The position numbers and the translations under genes were made by a program. A stretch of DNA of 64,000 nt from Mugil cephalus (Eukaryota; Chordata; Actinopteri; Mugiliformes; Mugilidae): contig NC_061774.1 of NCBI RefSeq assembly GCF_022458985.1, positions 8,174,616 through 8,238,615 on the forward strand, in the 5' to 3' direction. Below, in pieces: positions 37,585 through 59,366 of the stretch (within the stretch, counting starts at the first letter, position 1; every line of letters begins with the position of its first letter). A model generated the notes under the pieces. The model was not told the DNA's origin. It saw only the letters and a program-made list of their open reading frames with translations, and made no database searches.

Positions 37585-39013
37585 GTGAGTTATCTTTATG
37601 TTTATGTCTATTACTCTATGATGGTTACACGTCGGTGTCATTGTAAAAGTTAGCTCGGCAGTTCGCTGTGTTCATTGTGTTTACTCTTCTCACTGTAACG
37701 CCGTCTTCTTTTGCCAACAGGTGCGTGTAATTAACTTCAATTAGCCAAAATAATATTTATTAATACGCGTCTACGTAGAGAAATAATCGTATCTATATTT
37801 GCGGTGGCTTGAAAAGCTCCTTTTTCCGGCTCTGTGGTTCACATTTGAAGCGACGTTAGCGTTAATTTAATTTAAGTTAGTAACGTTCACGTACGTCAAC
37901 GTTTGGAGCTTGGAGCCGTTAGCAGCTATTTATTGTTTAAATCACTTTAGTCTTATTATAATTATTATCATTATTATTATTATTATTAAAAGTAGACAGA
38001 TAAGACGGCGAGTTTTGCAACAACTATCTGGTCCAGATTTCAAGTGCGTGGATTTTCACTCCGCAAAAATTCACATTACTATTTACTTGGTCAAAGATTA
38101 TCTATTATCTCAGTGTGTGTCCCTTTAAGTCTCAACTGGCACAGACAAAAACTTCGTTTCCTTGGAGAGTAACGTTATATATCTAATCTAACTGCAGGTT
38201 GCCCTGCAGGTATTCTCCTGCTGAAGTGAGTTGGCCTCAGGTATCCAAACAATGAGGAAACAAGTCTCAGATCTGCATGCACCTTAAAACCTGAACTTTT
38301 CTCACCATTGGGCAAACAGGGACATTATACGTCTGCTTTAATTGCCTCGGAATTAATTTAAATGCAGGATGACAAGCTTGATGTTGGACTTAAGTAAATG
38401 CCTGAGCTACTAAACTCCACCCGGCTCTCTCTCTCTGTCTATCCTTAGAGGGTGGGAACCCTACATAGTAGCCAAGTTCTTGTTGTTTTTGCCTGTCCTG
38501 CTTAAAGCCACCTCTAACCCTGGTAGCAGCTCTCACGTCCTGCTTCTTTATAGTCATTTATCATTCTTGGAAAGCTCAGTTACAGTAAAAGCTTGCTCCA
38601 AAGTTGCAGACTAAAAGCTTCTCCTTTCCTGTCTTTATCAAGATTCTCATGGATGATTAATGTTGTTATGTTTTTATACACGTTTATTCCAAAGCAAGCG
38701 TCTGCAATGAGATTTAAATGACAAAGCAGTGTGTACTTTGTTAAGTTGGTTTCTTATTAATGGAACACCTCGCCCTGGTAGCAAAGGCTTCACTGTATGT
38801 TGGCCAGCCCAGCAGGAAGAAGGAGAGATTACTCAGTCATTTGTCTCCACCACAGGGCATCAGGTCGCTAAGTTCCTGTTTTTATCAAAGCTCTGCTTAG
38901 GAGGTCACAGAAAAGCAGATTGCCCAATAGTGAAGTAAAGCATCTTGTGTAAAAATCCATCGGTACAGACATTATATGTTGGGCCAATCGTTTATGTTCT
39001 TCTGGGTCCTCAG
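37585..39013 (+). other. sytl4: sytl4 intron in the 5'UTR
   Basis: Inferred from the donor at 37585 and the acceptor CTGGGTCCTCAG ending at 39013. It contains an (ATT)n-type simple repeat at about 37958-37988. Nothing else is seen. Confidence 0.45.
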
Positions 39014-39083
39014 GGACTCTCGATGTGACAGCGACGGGGCCAAGCCAGTTTACCCGCACTTAGTGTTTTTTGTTGAAGACACA

Positions 39084-48221
<9,138 letters not shown>

Positions 48222-48731
48222 GGACAACACAGGCCCGGACTTTCAAAAATAATCCATACTGAAATGAGAGAAGCTGAGCCCTCTGTTTTGTTTGTCAGAC
48301 CAGAAGCTTGTCTACTGAAGTGAGTAGTCACACGGGTCGTTGGCCTCCTGAATGCTACACATCTGCTCACACCTGCCTCCCTTTATGGGGTTCATTTTTA
48401 GTAACCCCTCCCCCCCGACTACAGACTGGTTACTGTTCAAAACGTGCCAAAGCTTCACAACACTAAATTTATTTTAAGAGCATTACACAGTCACTTTATG
48501 TTTTTCAAAATTCAGGTTGTGTATATATTACAAATCCAAAAACACACACAGCACTTAGTACAGAAACAGCGTCTTAAAGTTTCACCCATTTCATTGTAAT
48601 TGTGTACGAACTTACATCGATACGCGATAAAATGAAATGCATCCACACAGCTAAGCTTAGTATAATCCGAGACATTGTATTTCACATTAATAACATCATA
48701 TAAAAATAATATTTATATAAATTGCAATAAA
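48222..48731 (+). other. sytl4: sytl4 3'UTR with poly(A) signal
   Basis: Follows the TGA at 48219-48221. AATAAA lies at 48726-48731 in an A/T-rich context, and a second AATAAA near 48815 could serve as an alternative. The gene converges with srpx2, whose stop is only about 540 bp away. Confidence 0.65.
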
Positions 48732-49269
48732 AACCTTTATTTTAAATAATGAGTCTATTTTTAATGTATTTTAACTTGTGATCAGCATTTAAATGGTTAC
48801 ATATTGTGTTCACCAAATAAAAACGAACTTAACCCTGATATGCTTGATTGTCTCAAATGTTACACATTATATCTGAATCTATCTGATCATTTTATTTTGA
48901 CTCAAATTATTACAGGAGCTCCATTAAAGATGGATTCATATTCATATTCACCAACACTTTAAAAAGAAATAAGTTCCCCTCATGCATCTAACCAAGTGTA
49001 TCCATATGTGCTGCTGTTATTTAACCCACTGTCATATGCTATATATTATGTGACTATTTTCTGTCCTCCTCGTCCCCCGGCTGATGACTTAATTCAGAGC
49101 AACCAGCGCCTACACTTCAGTGTCGTATTTGAACATGAGGAACTGCCATCTTGTCCTCTTTCCCCTCCAAATGTTCTCCTTGACCTGGTCTCTGGTTGTT
49201 GCGTGTCCTCATCTCGTGTTAGTAATACTGATTAGTTTATTGCCGCGGCAACCAGAGAGGTTTATTAAA
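48732..49269. other. Convergent intergenic gap sytl4 / srpx2
   Basis: About 540 bp separating two 3' ends. Minus-strand AATAAA candidates for srpx2 lie at 49266-49261, four bases past its stop, and at 49241-49236. The srpx2 3'UTR may therefore be very short. Otherwise A/T-rich and featureless. Confidence 0.5.
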
Positions 49270-52200
49270 TTAGTCACAGAAATCTCTGTGGAGCTCGAGC
49301 TTCTCGCGTTCCTCCTCATCCAGCAGGAAGGCATCTATATAAGAGAACAGCTCATCGGACGCCACCGGGGTGATGAAGCGCTCGCGGTCCAGTCCGAGCT
49401 CATCCAGCAGCAGCATGCTGAAGTAGGATCTAGAGATTCTGAACACTTGCCTATAGAAAAACACAATACAAGCAGGTAAATACTTTAGAGAGCTGTCCAC
49501 TGTATCTATCATTTAATCCATAATCAATGATATGATAATATTGATAATATAATAATCTACTGTTAATAATAATGATATGAGGAAGGGGTGACTATGCAGA
49601 GAGACAAATTAGCAAATGTCTGTTGCACGTGGTAGAAGATTTAACACCTAAAAAGGCAAATACTTCCTTCGGGTGTTGGGAGAGACTAAAAATAGAGCTC
49701 AAGGTGTGAATTCTGCACTTGAATTTGACACAGTTTAATTATAGTGTATATATTATAGCTAAACAATTAACACTTGTTCACTGCTAAGACTGTTAATGCC
49801 AGCTTTATAATGTCGTATGTCAGTAGTGTTAAGTGTTGCCGTGTACATTGTAGGTTTAAAGTAGCGTTCTTTATCTATTTGACCACTAGGAGGCCGCAGG
49901 CTGAAAACACAGGATTAATGGAACACCCCACAAGTCTGTGCTTACTCTCCTTTTTAGCTCGTTTCTTTACTATTAACTTTATTCATCAGATATTTGAAGT
50001 GGTGTTCTGTGGCATTTTTAGTGTTTTTTTTTTTCTTTTTTACCATTTTTTTTCCCTGCGATTGGAAACAGCTCTATTGGAATGAACCAAAGGAGATGTG
50101 CCACAGCTGAGGGAAATCAAGTAATGATAGTTCCCCATTTGGATTTAAGCCCTTCCCTCATCTACTTCTGCCATCAGTGATTTGTATGTATGTGTGTGTA
50201 CCACACTCGCACTAGGCGCCTCAGCGCCAACTACGCAGCTTCCTGTGGGTTTTGTATGTCAGTGGAGAGACTGAAGGGTTGGAAGAAAATTTTCCTGTCT
50301 GGAAAAATTGAGCAGTGCCCCTTACTCAAATTGCACAGATGTTGAAAATATTCTTAATGTGCACCTCTTCTAAGAGGAATAAGTGGCCGTGTGTTTGAGT
50401 CCATTTCTGATGGACTTCAAAAGAATCTGACTGATTCCCAGAGGAACCAAAGCCACATGTTTAGTCTTAATGTTTTATCAGTGGTTTTGAACTCACATTG
50501 CTTCTACTCTGCAGTGATTATGTTGCTGTTTTTAGCTGTGTTAATCTTTGAAGGGAAAGTCTTTTAAAGTCAAACTAATGGAAACTTTTATTTGGGGATT
50601 CTTGACATTTAAAGAGCGGTGCAGTGGATGACAACATTAATACAACTGAATTACTAAACGAATCGTCACTTTTACCTCAAACCCTCGACTACTTGAGGGT
50701 TGAGCAGACTCTCTTTAATGCGGCCCGTCTCTCGAGGCGGGGAGCCCAGCAGCTCGATGACCGTCACGTGTCGCAGGTCTAATCCACAGTCTGATTTCTG
50801 GAGACAAAGAGAAAAGAGGATTGTTCGTCTCCGCTGAACTTTTGCAGCAACATTTTGAGGAGATCACGTGCATGTGATCATGTGTGTTCTCACTTGGATC
50901 ATGATGTTCTGCAGCTGGTAGTCTGGGTCGGATATGTTCGGTGCAGACATGATCAGCAGCCTCCTCTTTTCATAGAACTGATCCAGGAGAGCGGACACGG
51001 TCTTTACGTCAGATTTAATCTCCATAGCTACAAACACAAGATCACACAGCTACAAGTTATACAGTGTCAGGTATACGGTACACTATTGGTAGCAGAAAGT
51101 GGTGTATTCAAGAGTAGTATTATAGGTGTACACGGATTAAGTCTCTAAACTGTTTAACTCAAAAAAAGGGAAATCAGCCATAACATTATGACCAGCAGGA
51201 CAGTGGGAGGATGCATTGGCCAGCAAGTGAACATTTTGTCTTCAAAGCTGCTGATAGGAAAAAAAAATGTGTCAGAACAATGCATCACAGGTGAGCCCTG
51301 TCCACTGCTTAAAGCTCCGGCAATGGACAGGTGAGCACCTGACCTGGAGGAGGAAGCACTGGACGATGGTGGCCAGGTTAATCGCTTTATTTTTTTTTAC
51401 ATTACGTAGACGACCTGATGTCATTTAGCTGAGTTGTAGGTGTATGTCTCATCATGAAAAGACCAACTAAATAAGGATAATAACATTTGCGCTGCAGACC
51501 TATTACCTATGCCCCATTTAACTCCATGATTTATCTTGTGATCCCAAAGCTAATTATTTCAGTAATAAATGTATTTATGAACTAGTTTTACATATTTAAA
51601 GAAATAAGAGAACATAGGGAGCAAAAGGTGAGTGTTTACATATTTTCATACTAATGCTTGTACGCCCCGTTGCGTTGGTCTGTGGTACTCACGAACACAC
51701 TCAGCAGGGCTTCCCTCCCAGTTGCGGCTGAACTGGCAGACACGACTACGTGCCCCCCTCAGCTCAAAGCCTCCGTCACAGTGGTATTCACACGTGGCAC
51801 CGTAGTTGTTCCCATCGGACGAACAGCTGAGGTAACCGTGCAGAGGAGGATGCAGGACGGGACATCTTCTCACTGCACAGAGAACGCAATGGAAACGTGA
51901 GCATAACAAGGCACGGTGCTAGCTGCAAATTAAAGTGCTGTGTTTAAAGTCACATTTTATGACTCGGAAATCACAGTTGGCAGCTTACCCTCAACACGTA
52001 CAATGAACTTGCAGGCAGCTCTGTTCCTGGCCTGATCGTACACTTTGTATCGGATGATGTTCGCCCCCTCTTTAAAGTCGGTGTCTGGCTCCTGGCCCAC
52101 TAATATCACTCTGCAGAGAGACGCAAGTAGAGGTCAAGTTTTTTAATTTGGTGTTAAAGCGAAGTGGAGGGGGGAAACAAAGGAAAGGAGCGGCATACTC

Positions 52201-55172
52201 AAGTGACTTGTCAGCAGTATCCGTGGCAACGGGGGGGTCCCAGTTCACCCTGGCAGTGAGTTTTCCAGGCTCGGCCACCTTCAGTCTGGACGGAGGACAC
52301 TTGATCTTCGGAGGATCAGTATCTGAAATTAACAAACAACACTGGAGGCATCAGAGGGAACAAAAGTGATCTTTATTTCTACAGTAATGAAGGGCAGGAT
52401 GTGAACAGTGAAAGGCTGCGGCTTGGATTCAGTCCAGAACAGAGGAGCAGCAAATCTGCTTGTTTTCGTTAGATCGTGAGAGTGGACACATGGGGAGCCG
52501 GCCTTGTGAAAGAATGATGAAAAACTAGGGCCGAGCAGATGGACTGAATTTAGGTCCGTGTTAAGGCAGTAAAAGAAAAACCTCTAAAGGCTTCTGAGCA
52601 TGAACATCAGACCAGCTGTGTCTGTGACAGTGTTCTACGTACCTGAACACTCTGGCTGAGCTCCGCTCCACGACCCTCCGTGAAGGCAGGTCCGTGAGTG
52701 CTCCCCCTCGATGCGATAGCCGGTGGAACAGGTGAACTCACACCTGGAGTCCACCTCAAAGCCGTGAGTGCAGGTGTATCTGCCGCGTGTAATCAGGGGC
52801 AGCACGTGACAACGCATCTCTGAAGGAAGATCACCCCAAACTCATTAGGGTTTAAACAAGAACAACGCACAGCATGCTCTAAGGAGCAACAAAAATAATA
52901 CCAAACAGCTGTGACCGTTTCCGCTGTGTGGTATGCACTGATTAGCCATAACATTATGACCACCTCCCTTATGTTGTGTGGTTCTCAATCTGGTTTCTAA
53001 AAAAGTCCTGGTTGATTGAAGCATGGACACCACTAGACTTCTGTTATCTGGCATCAAGATGTTTAGACCTGTAAATCAACTATGATGACAACCTTACAGA
53101 TATTGTCCATTTTTATTAAAAGTGTCTCATTATCTTACAATTTCCCTCTCATTTGTGTGAAACCTATTCTATTTATTATCTTCATACACTGATCATAAAT
53201 TAAAATGTTTCAACTGAGAGCAATTTTAATTAACACAAATTTGTCGCGTCAGTGAATAAAATGAATAATTCCTGTAGTCCTGGTGATAAGGGAACCAACA
53301 AGCACTGTAAGGTTTTAGACATGCAGACTATACTCTCATGGGATTTGTTGGTAGTAAAAACAAACATGGAGCCTCCACGTACTGCGGCAGAAAGCGGTCC
53401 CAGACCATTTGCGGTTGGAGAGACACTGAATGGAGCGCCTGCCAATCAGTCGGTATCCTCGATCGCACCTCATCTCACAGCGGGTGCCCAGCGTGCTCCT
53501 GTAGGCCACTCCACGGGGGGAGCGGCAGGTCGCCTCACCATTGGTCAGACTCGGAGAATGACACCAGTAAGGGTCTGATTGTAAAGAGTAAGCAAGATCA
53601 AACCTGTGTGAAGCATTCATGGTGGACAGCAGGGAGTTGGAACGACATTCGTGGTATTTATCACTCAGGTATGTTTCAGATAGACTGTTTCTTTAATTCA
53701 TTTTCATTTATCCTGGTGATTGTTTTGATCCTGTGTGTTTCACAATTTTTAACATACTCTTAGATCCATGTATGTTAATCCATGACAATAGTGGTGAGTA
53801 TATAAAAATGGTTGTATTTGCTTCACATTTCAATGTGTATGTGAATACGCTCAAACTGAAGCTTGACCTTAAACGTGTGTGATCGTTAAGCCGTAAACTG
53901 TCAGAAAATCTATAAGTATACAAACATGAATAGACAAATATAGACCGCACCACACACTGCAACATAGTAAATAATCTGAACAGTCCTTTAAAGGATACTT
54001 GATACTTGTTTCGGTTTAATGGCAAATTAAATAAAAGATTTCATCCCAGTGATAATACAAAAGTGAGAGAGGATGACAACTTACAGTCACAGCATGTCTG
54101 GAGTTTGACCCAGAACAACCAAACGTCTCCGTATATAAATATCACAGGCTCAGAACCACTGTGATTTTGTAAAAGGTGAATTTTATAAACAAAATATTGA
54201 GGAATTCCAAAAAATGTTTGAAACCGAACACAATGTAAACACGAGTACTAAGCTTGGCAATAGTTGCTTTTAGCCTCATGACAGAAACGGCCTCTCTTGT
54301 GTTTTCAACTGATGATTAATTTTAACATGCAGGTACGTGTGCACACCTCTTATCTTATCTTCATAAAAACTAAAAGAGACATTATCGCAAAGCTTCTTAC
54401 AGCTGGTTTTCAGATACAACCATATGAGTGGAAAAGGTGTGTGTTTTCCATACGCACTTTGGTAGTCCAGCTGAGGAGCACTTTCTTCTTCAGTAAACTC
54501 ATTGTAGCTGTCGTTGACTGTGGTGCTGGAACCAACTGAAAAAACAAAACACATTTTATTAGATCAAGACGTCAAGCGCTCACTCACTGGTTGATGAAAT
54601 ACTAGGAACGAAGCACATGGTTCTCAATTTTAATCATATTACAATACATATTAGTGCAAGATTTTTACATTCACTATAACACAGGTGTCAAACATATGGT
54701 CCATGGGTCAAAAGCGACCGCCAGAGGGTCAAAACTGGCCCACAGCATGGATTTTTGACTGCAGTTTTTCAATGAGAATAACTGCTCTCTGTAATTTACC
54801 CACTGTTTTCTAAAGAGATGTGGACAGAACACAACACAGAGACACAGGAGTAAACAGCAGACAGAAATGTGCCCAAATTTTACTTATTTTTCTTGAGAAA
54901 TTTCAGTTTTTAAAAGGGTAGTTTATTAAATTTTCCAAATTTCTTAATTTACCTGCTCTTCTTTCCAATAAAAGAATGTGTAAAGTCCGGAGTTGTCGTT
55001 ACTTATAGGTTATTATTATTATTATTATTAAGTTACTGGTCCGGCCCCTTGAGATAAAATTGTGCTGAATGTGGCCAGTAAACTCAAATCAGTTTGACAC
55101 TCCTGGACTATAACATGCATGTGTCTGTCTGTATATGCAGACAGGTATGTGTATATGTAGGAGCTTGTTTCC

Positions 55173-55224
<52 letters not shown>

Positions 55225-57554
55225 TTATGTTTACAAGTATGTATTAATCTATTTATGAGCATATGTGTGGATATAGATATGTGGGTATAATAACTATACT
55301 AACTGTCCATACCGCATGTACTAATCCAAAAGCAAGAACTAAGGCTACGATGACAAGGAAAGCTCCCTTTAATAGTAAGAAACCTTGAGCAGCCTGAAGG
55401 GCAACACGTCTGCTTGAGGCTGGTCAAATAGATGGACAGAAGAGGGAGGTGGGAGAGAGGAGGAGACAAATCAGCTGAAACATTCATACATCTGGACAAA
55501 GCATATATGATATGATACAAGCAAATAAGTATACATGATCTAAATGTAGGTCAGACGGAAGCAGGCGAACATGATTCTCCTACAGTGTCTCATTTCAGGC
55601 TTCCTTTAACAAGTCCAATAACATTCCTGTCCATAGACAACCTGGATTTGCAATCACCAGCTCTAGTGGAAAGTCCTGAAGGTTTTAAACCTGTGAGTAT
55701 AATATTGCAGATGGTTTCAACATACTGTGTGTGAGTAAAAAGGAGCATGTTAGACTTAATATTGTAGTGTCTCCTGGCCCTCGTTCTGTTATGAAACTAG
55801 AATTGTCTTTAACTTTACAGTAAATCAGGACAAACACCGTGTTTTCATTACACACTTGGAGGCTTCGTCTCTTACTCATCACTTTCCATGTTAGAAGCAG
55901 CTGCATGGCTCATGCACTGTACTGCACCATAAATCCTCCTCACTGTTATCCATTCTTTCTCAGCAGTTGTGGTTCGGGCACATTATCCCTCTTGAAATCC
56001 AGAAAATGACTCCATGTTTAGAAACCAGTGCCAAAAACTTTCCAGTCTGTCGACCTCCACCCACAGCTCACTCCCTGCTCTGCTTCTTCCTTTGCTCTGT
56101 TTTCTGGCACACTCGCCTCCAACCAAATAAAAGTTCCTTTAACACGCTTTCTATTAATAATGATGCATCACATTTAACTTCCCCATTCTGGAGGCAGCTC
56201 AGGATTGTTCCAGGGACGGCGTGAATTAAACCCGTCGTCAGCGTTTTTCTCATAATGAGCCTAATGTTCCACTCAGCAAAGCTCCCCAGGACGAACGTTT
56301 CCCCCCTCGTGGAGAATTAGTCACGCAGTAAATTAACGAGCTCATCAGTCTGAGGCTCTGCAGGGCCTGAGTCGAGACAGACATTACTTCAGGTGGCAGG
56401 CACCGTCATGCTTCTTGAGATGATGCATTTTTAATTACAAACACATTAAAATGTCGCAGTCCAGAAAAATATCTGCTGTTCCCCCTTTATGTGCAGTTGT
56501 GACGTACTTATTAACACTGTTGCACACACTGTTGGCACATGGGTCCAAACTCAAAATGTTAAATCCACTAAAAACAACAAAATAGTTCTTCTGACCTCCT
56601 CTGGTGCAGAATACATAAACACTGACAGACACTGTGAATCACTCACAACCCAGGCTGTACTGCAGAGACATGCACACTGCAGGCAAAGTGAGTCAATGCC
56701 GCAGGAATCAATCACACCGCAAGAAGGTGTTCCAGGTTTCATCTGTCTCTAATGTCAAACCTGAGATAACGACCAGCGTCCTTTCAATCACTCCACGTCA
56801 TCATCTGAGTTCTTTTCTGCGCGGATCTCGGGTCATGTCATTATTTCCCAGGATTAAAAGGAGGCTTTAAAAAACTTGGCCCAGAGGGGGGATGGGGGGG
56901 GGAGGGACTCCTCAGTAATTAACTGGCGGTGATTGGAGCGGAGCTGTAATTAAACTGCCTGGTCAGCGAAGTAGAGAGGAGCACCTGAAGAGGAAGGAAG
57001 GCTCCTCGGCTGCAGCTGAATTTAGATTCATCCCGGCTGGATTTTGGCCAGTTGCATGTTGGGAGATGTCACAGAGGGGGTGTTCATTCCTGAAGGGAAG
57101 GATGGGCTCCATCTGTATTCATCCAAGCCACCTCAAAAATTCAGCACATCTGCAGCTAATACAACTTTGATTACTGCTGAGATGAAGGTATTTCCCAGCT
57201 GCAGGGAAGCTTGAACCATCTCCACCAGTCTCACCTTTATATCTCTGGTTAAAACTCACAAGGCATCAGAAGTACATTTAGTTGATAGTTGAGTGCTATA
57301 TTTAAGTACAAATATGATGTATTTATACTTTATTTCTTTAGATTTTTACTAATTTAATATATTGAACTTTAGGAACTTTAGAAAGTTCCAAAAAATATTT
57401 TACAAAATGAACGATGTATGAGTCACAAAGCAGACAATTTATGTTTTTACTTGCATTAAATTAAATGACACAGATAAATGCTTTGAAGAGAGGTGAACAA
57501 TAACTCACCTGTGAACAATAAGATGAACACAGCGACGGAAAGGGTGGTGATCAT
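49270..57554 (-). CDS. srpx2: Sushi repeat-containing protein SRPX2, complete
   Basis: A secreted matrix protein; mammalian SRPX2 (SRPUL) binds uPAR and acts in angiogenesis and synapse formation. Exons in transcript order: 57509-57554, 54458-54535, 53383-53574, 52643-52819, 52199-52322, 51989-52110, 51693-51872, 50894-51027, 50676-50797 and 49270-49450. They total 1356 nt, giving 451 residues in perfect phase (human 465). The start gives a signal peptide, [15 protein letters not shown]. An acidic linker ([11 protein letters not shown]) follows, then sushi 1 (about 42-105, [19 protein letters not shown]), sushi 2 (106-164, [16 protein letters not shown]), an HYR domain (165-246, [20 protein letters not shown]), sushi 3 (247-306, [18 protein letters not shown]) and the C-terminal DUF4174 domain (307-451, [38 protein letters not shown]). 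All sushi cysteines are present. Gene order next to sytl4 and tspan6 separates it from SRPX. Confidence 0.95.
51178..51400. repeat. Dispersed-element fragment
   Basis: Begins with CATAACATTATGACCAGCAG and contains CAGTGGGAGGATGCATTGGC, both typical of a widespread fish DNA-transposon end. It lies in the srpx2 intron between the DUF4174 start and sushi 3 exons. Truncated, with no coding frame. Confidence 0.5.
52930..53060. repeat. Dispersed-element fragment, same family
   Basis: Contains GATTAGCCATAACATTATGA followed by CCACCTC, the same terminal motif as at 51178. Located in the srpx2 intron between sushi 1 and sushi 2. Short and diverged. Confidence 0.5.
54682..55106. mobile_element. hAT-type miniature transposon with target duplication
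   Basis: A 425-bp element in srpx2 intron 1. Its left end is CAGGTGTCAAAC and its right end GTTTGACACTCCTGG, which are inverted copies. The flanks ACTATAACA (54673-54681) and ACTATAACA (55107-55115) are identical, giving an 8-9 bp target duplication as expected for hAT insertion. It has no transposase. It resembles the very common GTGTCAAACTC/GGCCC family of fish genomes. Confidence 0.8.
55180..55222. repeat. (GT)n microsatellite
   Basis: About 21 uninterrupted GT units in srpx2 intron 1. Confidence 0.97.
55223..57508 (-). other. srpx2: srpx2 intron 1, distal part
   Basis: No nested gene recognised. A G/C-richer stretch at about 56250-57130 with GAGGAAGG and GGGGATGGGGGGGG tracts could be regulatory, but no specific site can be named with confidence. 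Confidence 0.35.
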
Positions 57555-58452
57555 CTCAGAAACACAGCGATGACACTTCTGGAGAAAAACAATGTGCGGA
57601 TTTGTTCCGAGAGTCCGACACCGAAGGACAAAGTTTTAGCTCTGGAGAGGAAGTTGACTTCTGACCGAGACAAACATTCTTTCCGTAATAATCCCTCAGA
57701 GGACTACAAGCGCTCACGTTACAGAGTCTCCGTAGTTTTTATAAAGTCAGGCTCCTTCTGGTTCATCACCGGAGACACAACCACTTGGTGGCACTGACGG
57801 ACTTCTTTTGTGCGTGTGTTTTTCCTCCCACTGCTGCATTAAACATGACCTCTCATAAACCCCACCCCCATAAATCTGGAAAGTGACGGTTATAATGAGT
57901 TACAAATAAACATATAGTTGATTCATTTGGTTGTATAACATGCAGTTATTGTAAAACGTTTATCCAAGTTATGTTGTTTTTTTAATTCAATACAACGCGT
58001 TGGTGTTTCAGGAGTGTTTACACGTTCACTTTAGTTAGGAAATATCCATCAGGATGTTTGACGCTAGAGAAGAGCTTCATTTGAGCATAGATTAAATTTG
58101 GAGGAGAAAAACACGATAAGTCGTTCATGTTTATCTCTATGTATGCGCCACGTTGTGACAGATTTCGTCTCAGCTGATGTAACTCAGAACAACAAACATC
58201 ACTAGTCTAATTATGAAGACGGAATAAATCACACAGGAAATAGAGCTCCTGCCGTCAAATTAAAAGCACACGTTACGTAGGAAATTGTTGGAAAAATAAG
58301 GATGGCAACGATATTTATCATACTAAAGTGAAGGAAACTTTAAAAGAGATTATTTTTGTGATGCCATGTTAATCTAAGTAGGCAACAACCTCTTACTTAC
58401 TTACTTATTGATTAAAAAATGCGTTTTACCTATTTCCTCTAACAGTGGCCAA
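57555..58452. other. srpx2 promoter side and intergenic DNA
   Basis: Leader and promoter of srpx2 are expected at about 57555-57800. A/T-rich sequence without recognisable genes follows. No TATA box can be fixed with confidence. Confidence 0.4.
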
Positions 58453-58540
58453 GGCCTTTATTTACTCAGTTATACAGAATACCTGGCTATTATTGGAGGC
58501 AGGTTTTTATTAGAGGGCCTTTATTTCTAATACCCTTTGT
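58453..58540. repeat. Direct repeat, copy 1
   Basis: Shares GGCCTTTATT ... GAATAC ... ATTATTGGAGGCAGGTTTTT ... GGCCTTTA.TTCTAATACCC with copy 2 at 60939-61028, in the same orientation. It probably represents a dispersed fish repeat. Confidence 0.75.
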
Positions 58541-59366
58541 TGTGAGATTGTTTGACTTTTGATTAGCAAAAACAACAGCCCCATTATTATTTTTATTATT
58601 GTTATTATTATTGTTCACTCCAGAATATGACTTAAGAAGTAACTTGAAGTATGACTTCATAAAAAAATACACAAAATGTGAACACCAACTTTCAGTGCCT
58701 GGAGTTGTTTCTTTGTAAAGCAGCGATCCATTTACTTCTTTCAGGAGTCTGTAAAAATATAACTCCGACTGCTTTTCAAATCTGTTGTTACAGTCAGTCG
58801 CACAACAGCTCTTTTCCATTTTCTATTTAGTTTTATTATTTAGACAGTATTAAAACCTATTATTCAAACTAATGTGGCTAATCTCCAGGCTCATCTGTCA
58901 CTTTTTGCCACTTAGTGGACATAACCACAGAGACTTCATGTGCATACCCTTTACTGATAAGATGCATAAATGCGTGAAAATGGCTTCACTTTCTTTACTC
59001 AGGTTTACTCTGTTAATGTCTGCAGCTTCTTCCAGCAGGCAGCGGACAAAGGTTGTTTGACCAATACCGTAAGGACAGGCTGCTAGTCACACTGAGTGAC
59101 ACAAGACAGACACAAAATGACAAAACCAAAAAACAAGAAATGGGGGCTTGGGGCAAGGGGTGTTCAGAGTGACATGTATGGCCTTGGACACAATGTCAAT
59201 CACTATTTCGCCATGCTGCCCTGTTAACGAAACAAAACAAACACAAAACAAGACAAGACAAAAATGAAAAACAAAGAGGGGCTGGAGGAGGAGAGTAGAA
59301 TTGGACTGTAGGTGTGGCAAAGGTCAGAGGTCAGGTCCTTGAAGTTCTCTTGAAGAGGTTGAGGAA

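Noticed and set aside
53338..53763. 141-codon plus-strand open frame
   Set aside because: It lies antisense over the srpx2 sushi-1 exon and its donor. The minus strand gives the conserved sushi peptide with correct splice sites.
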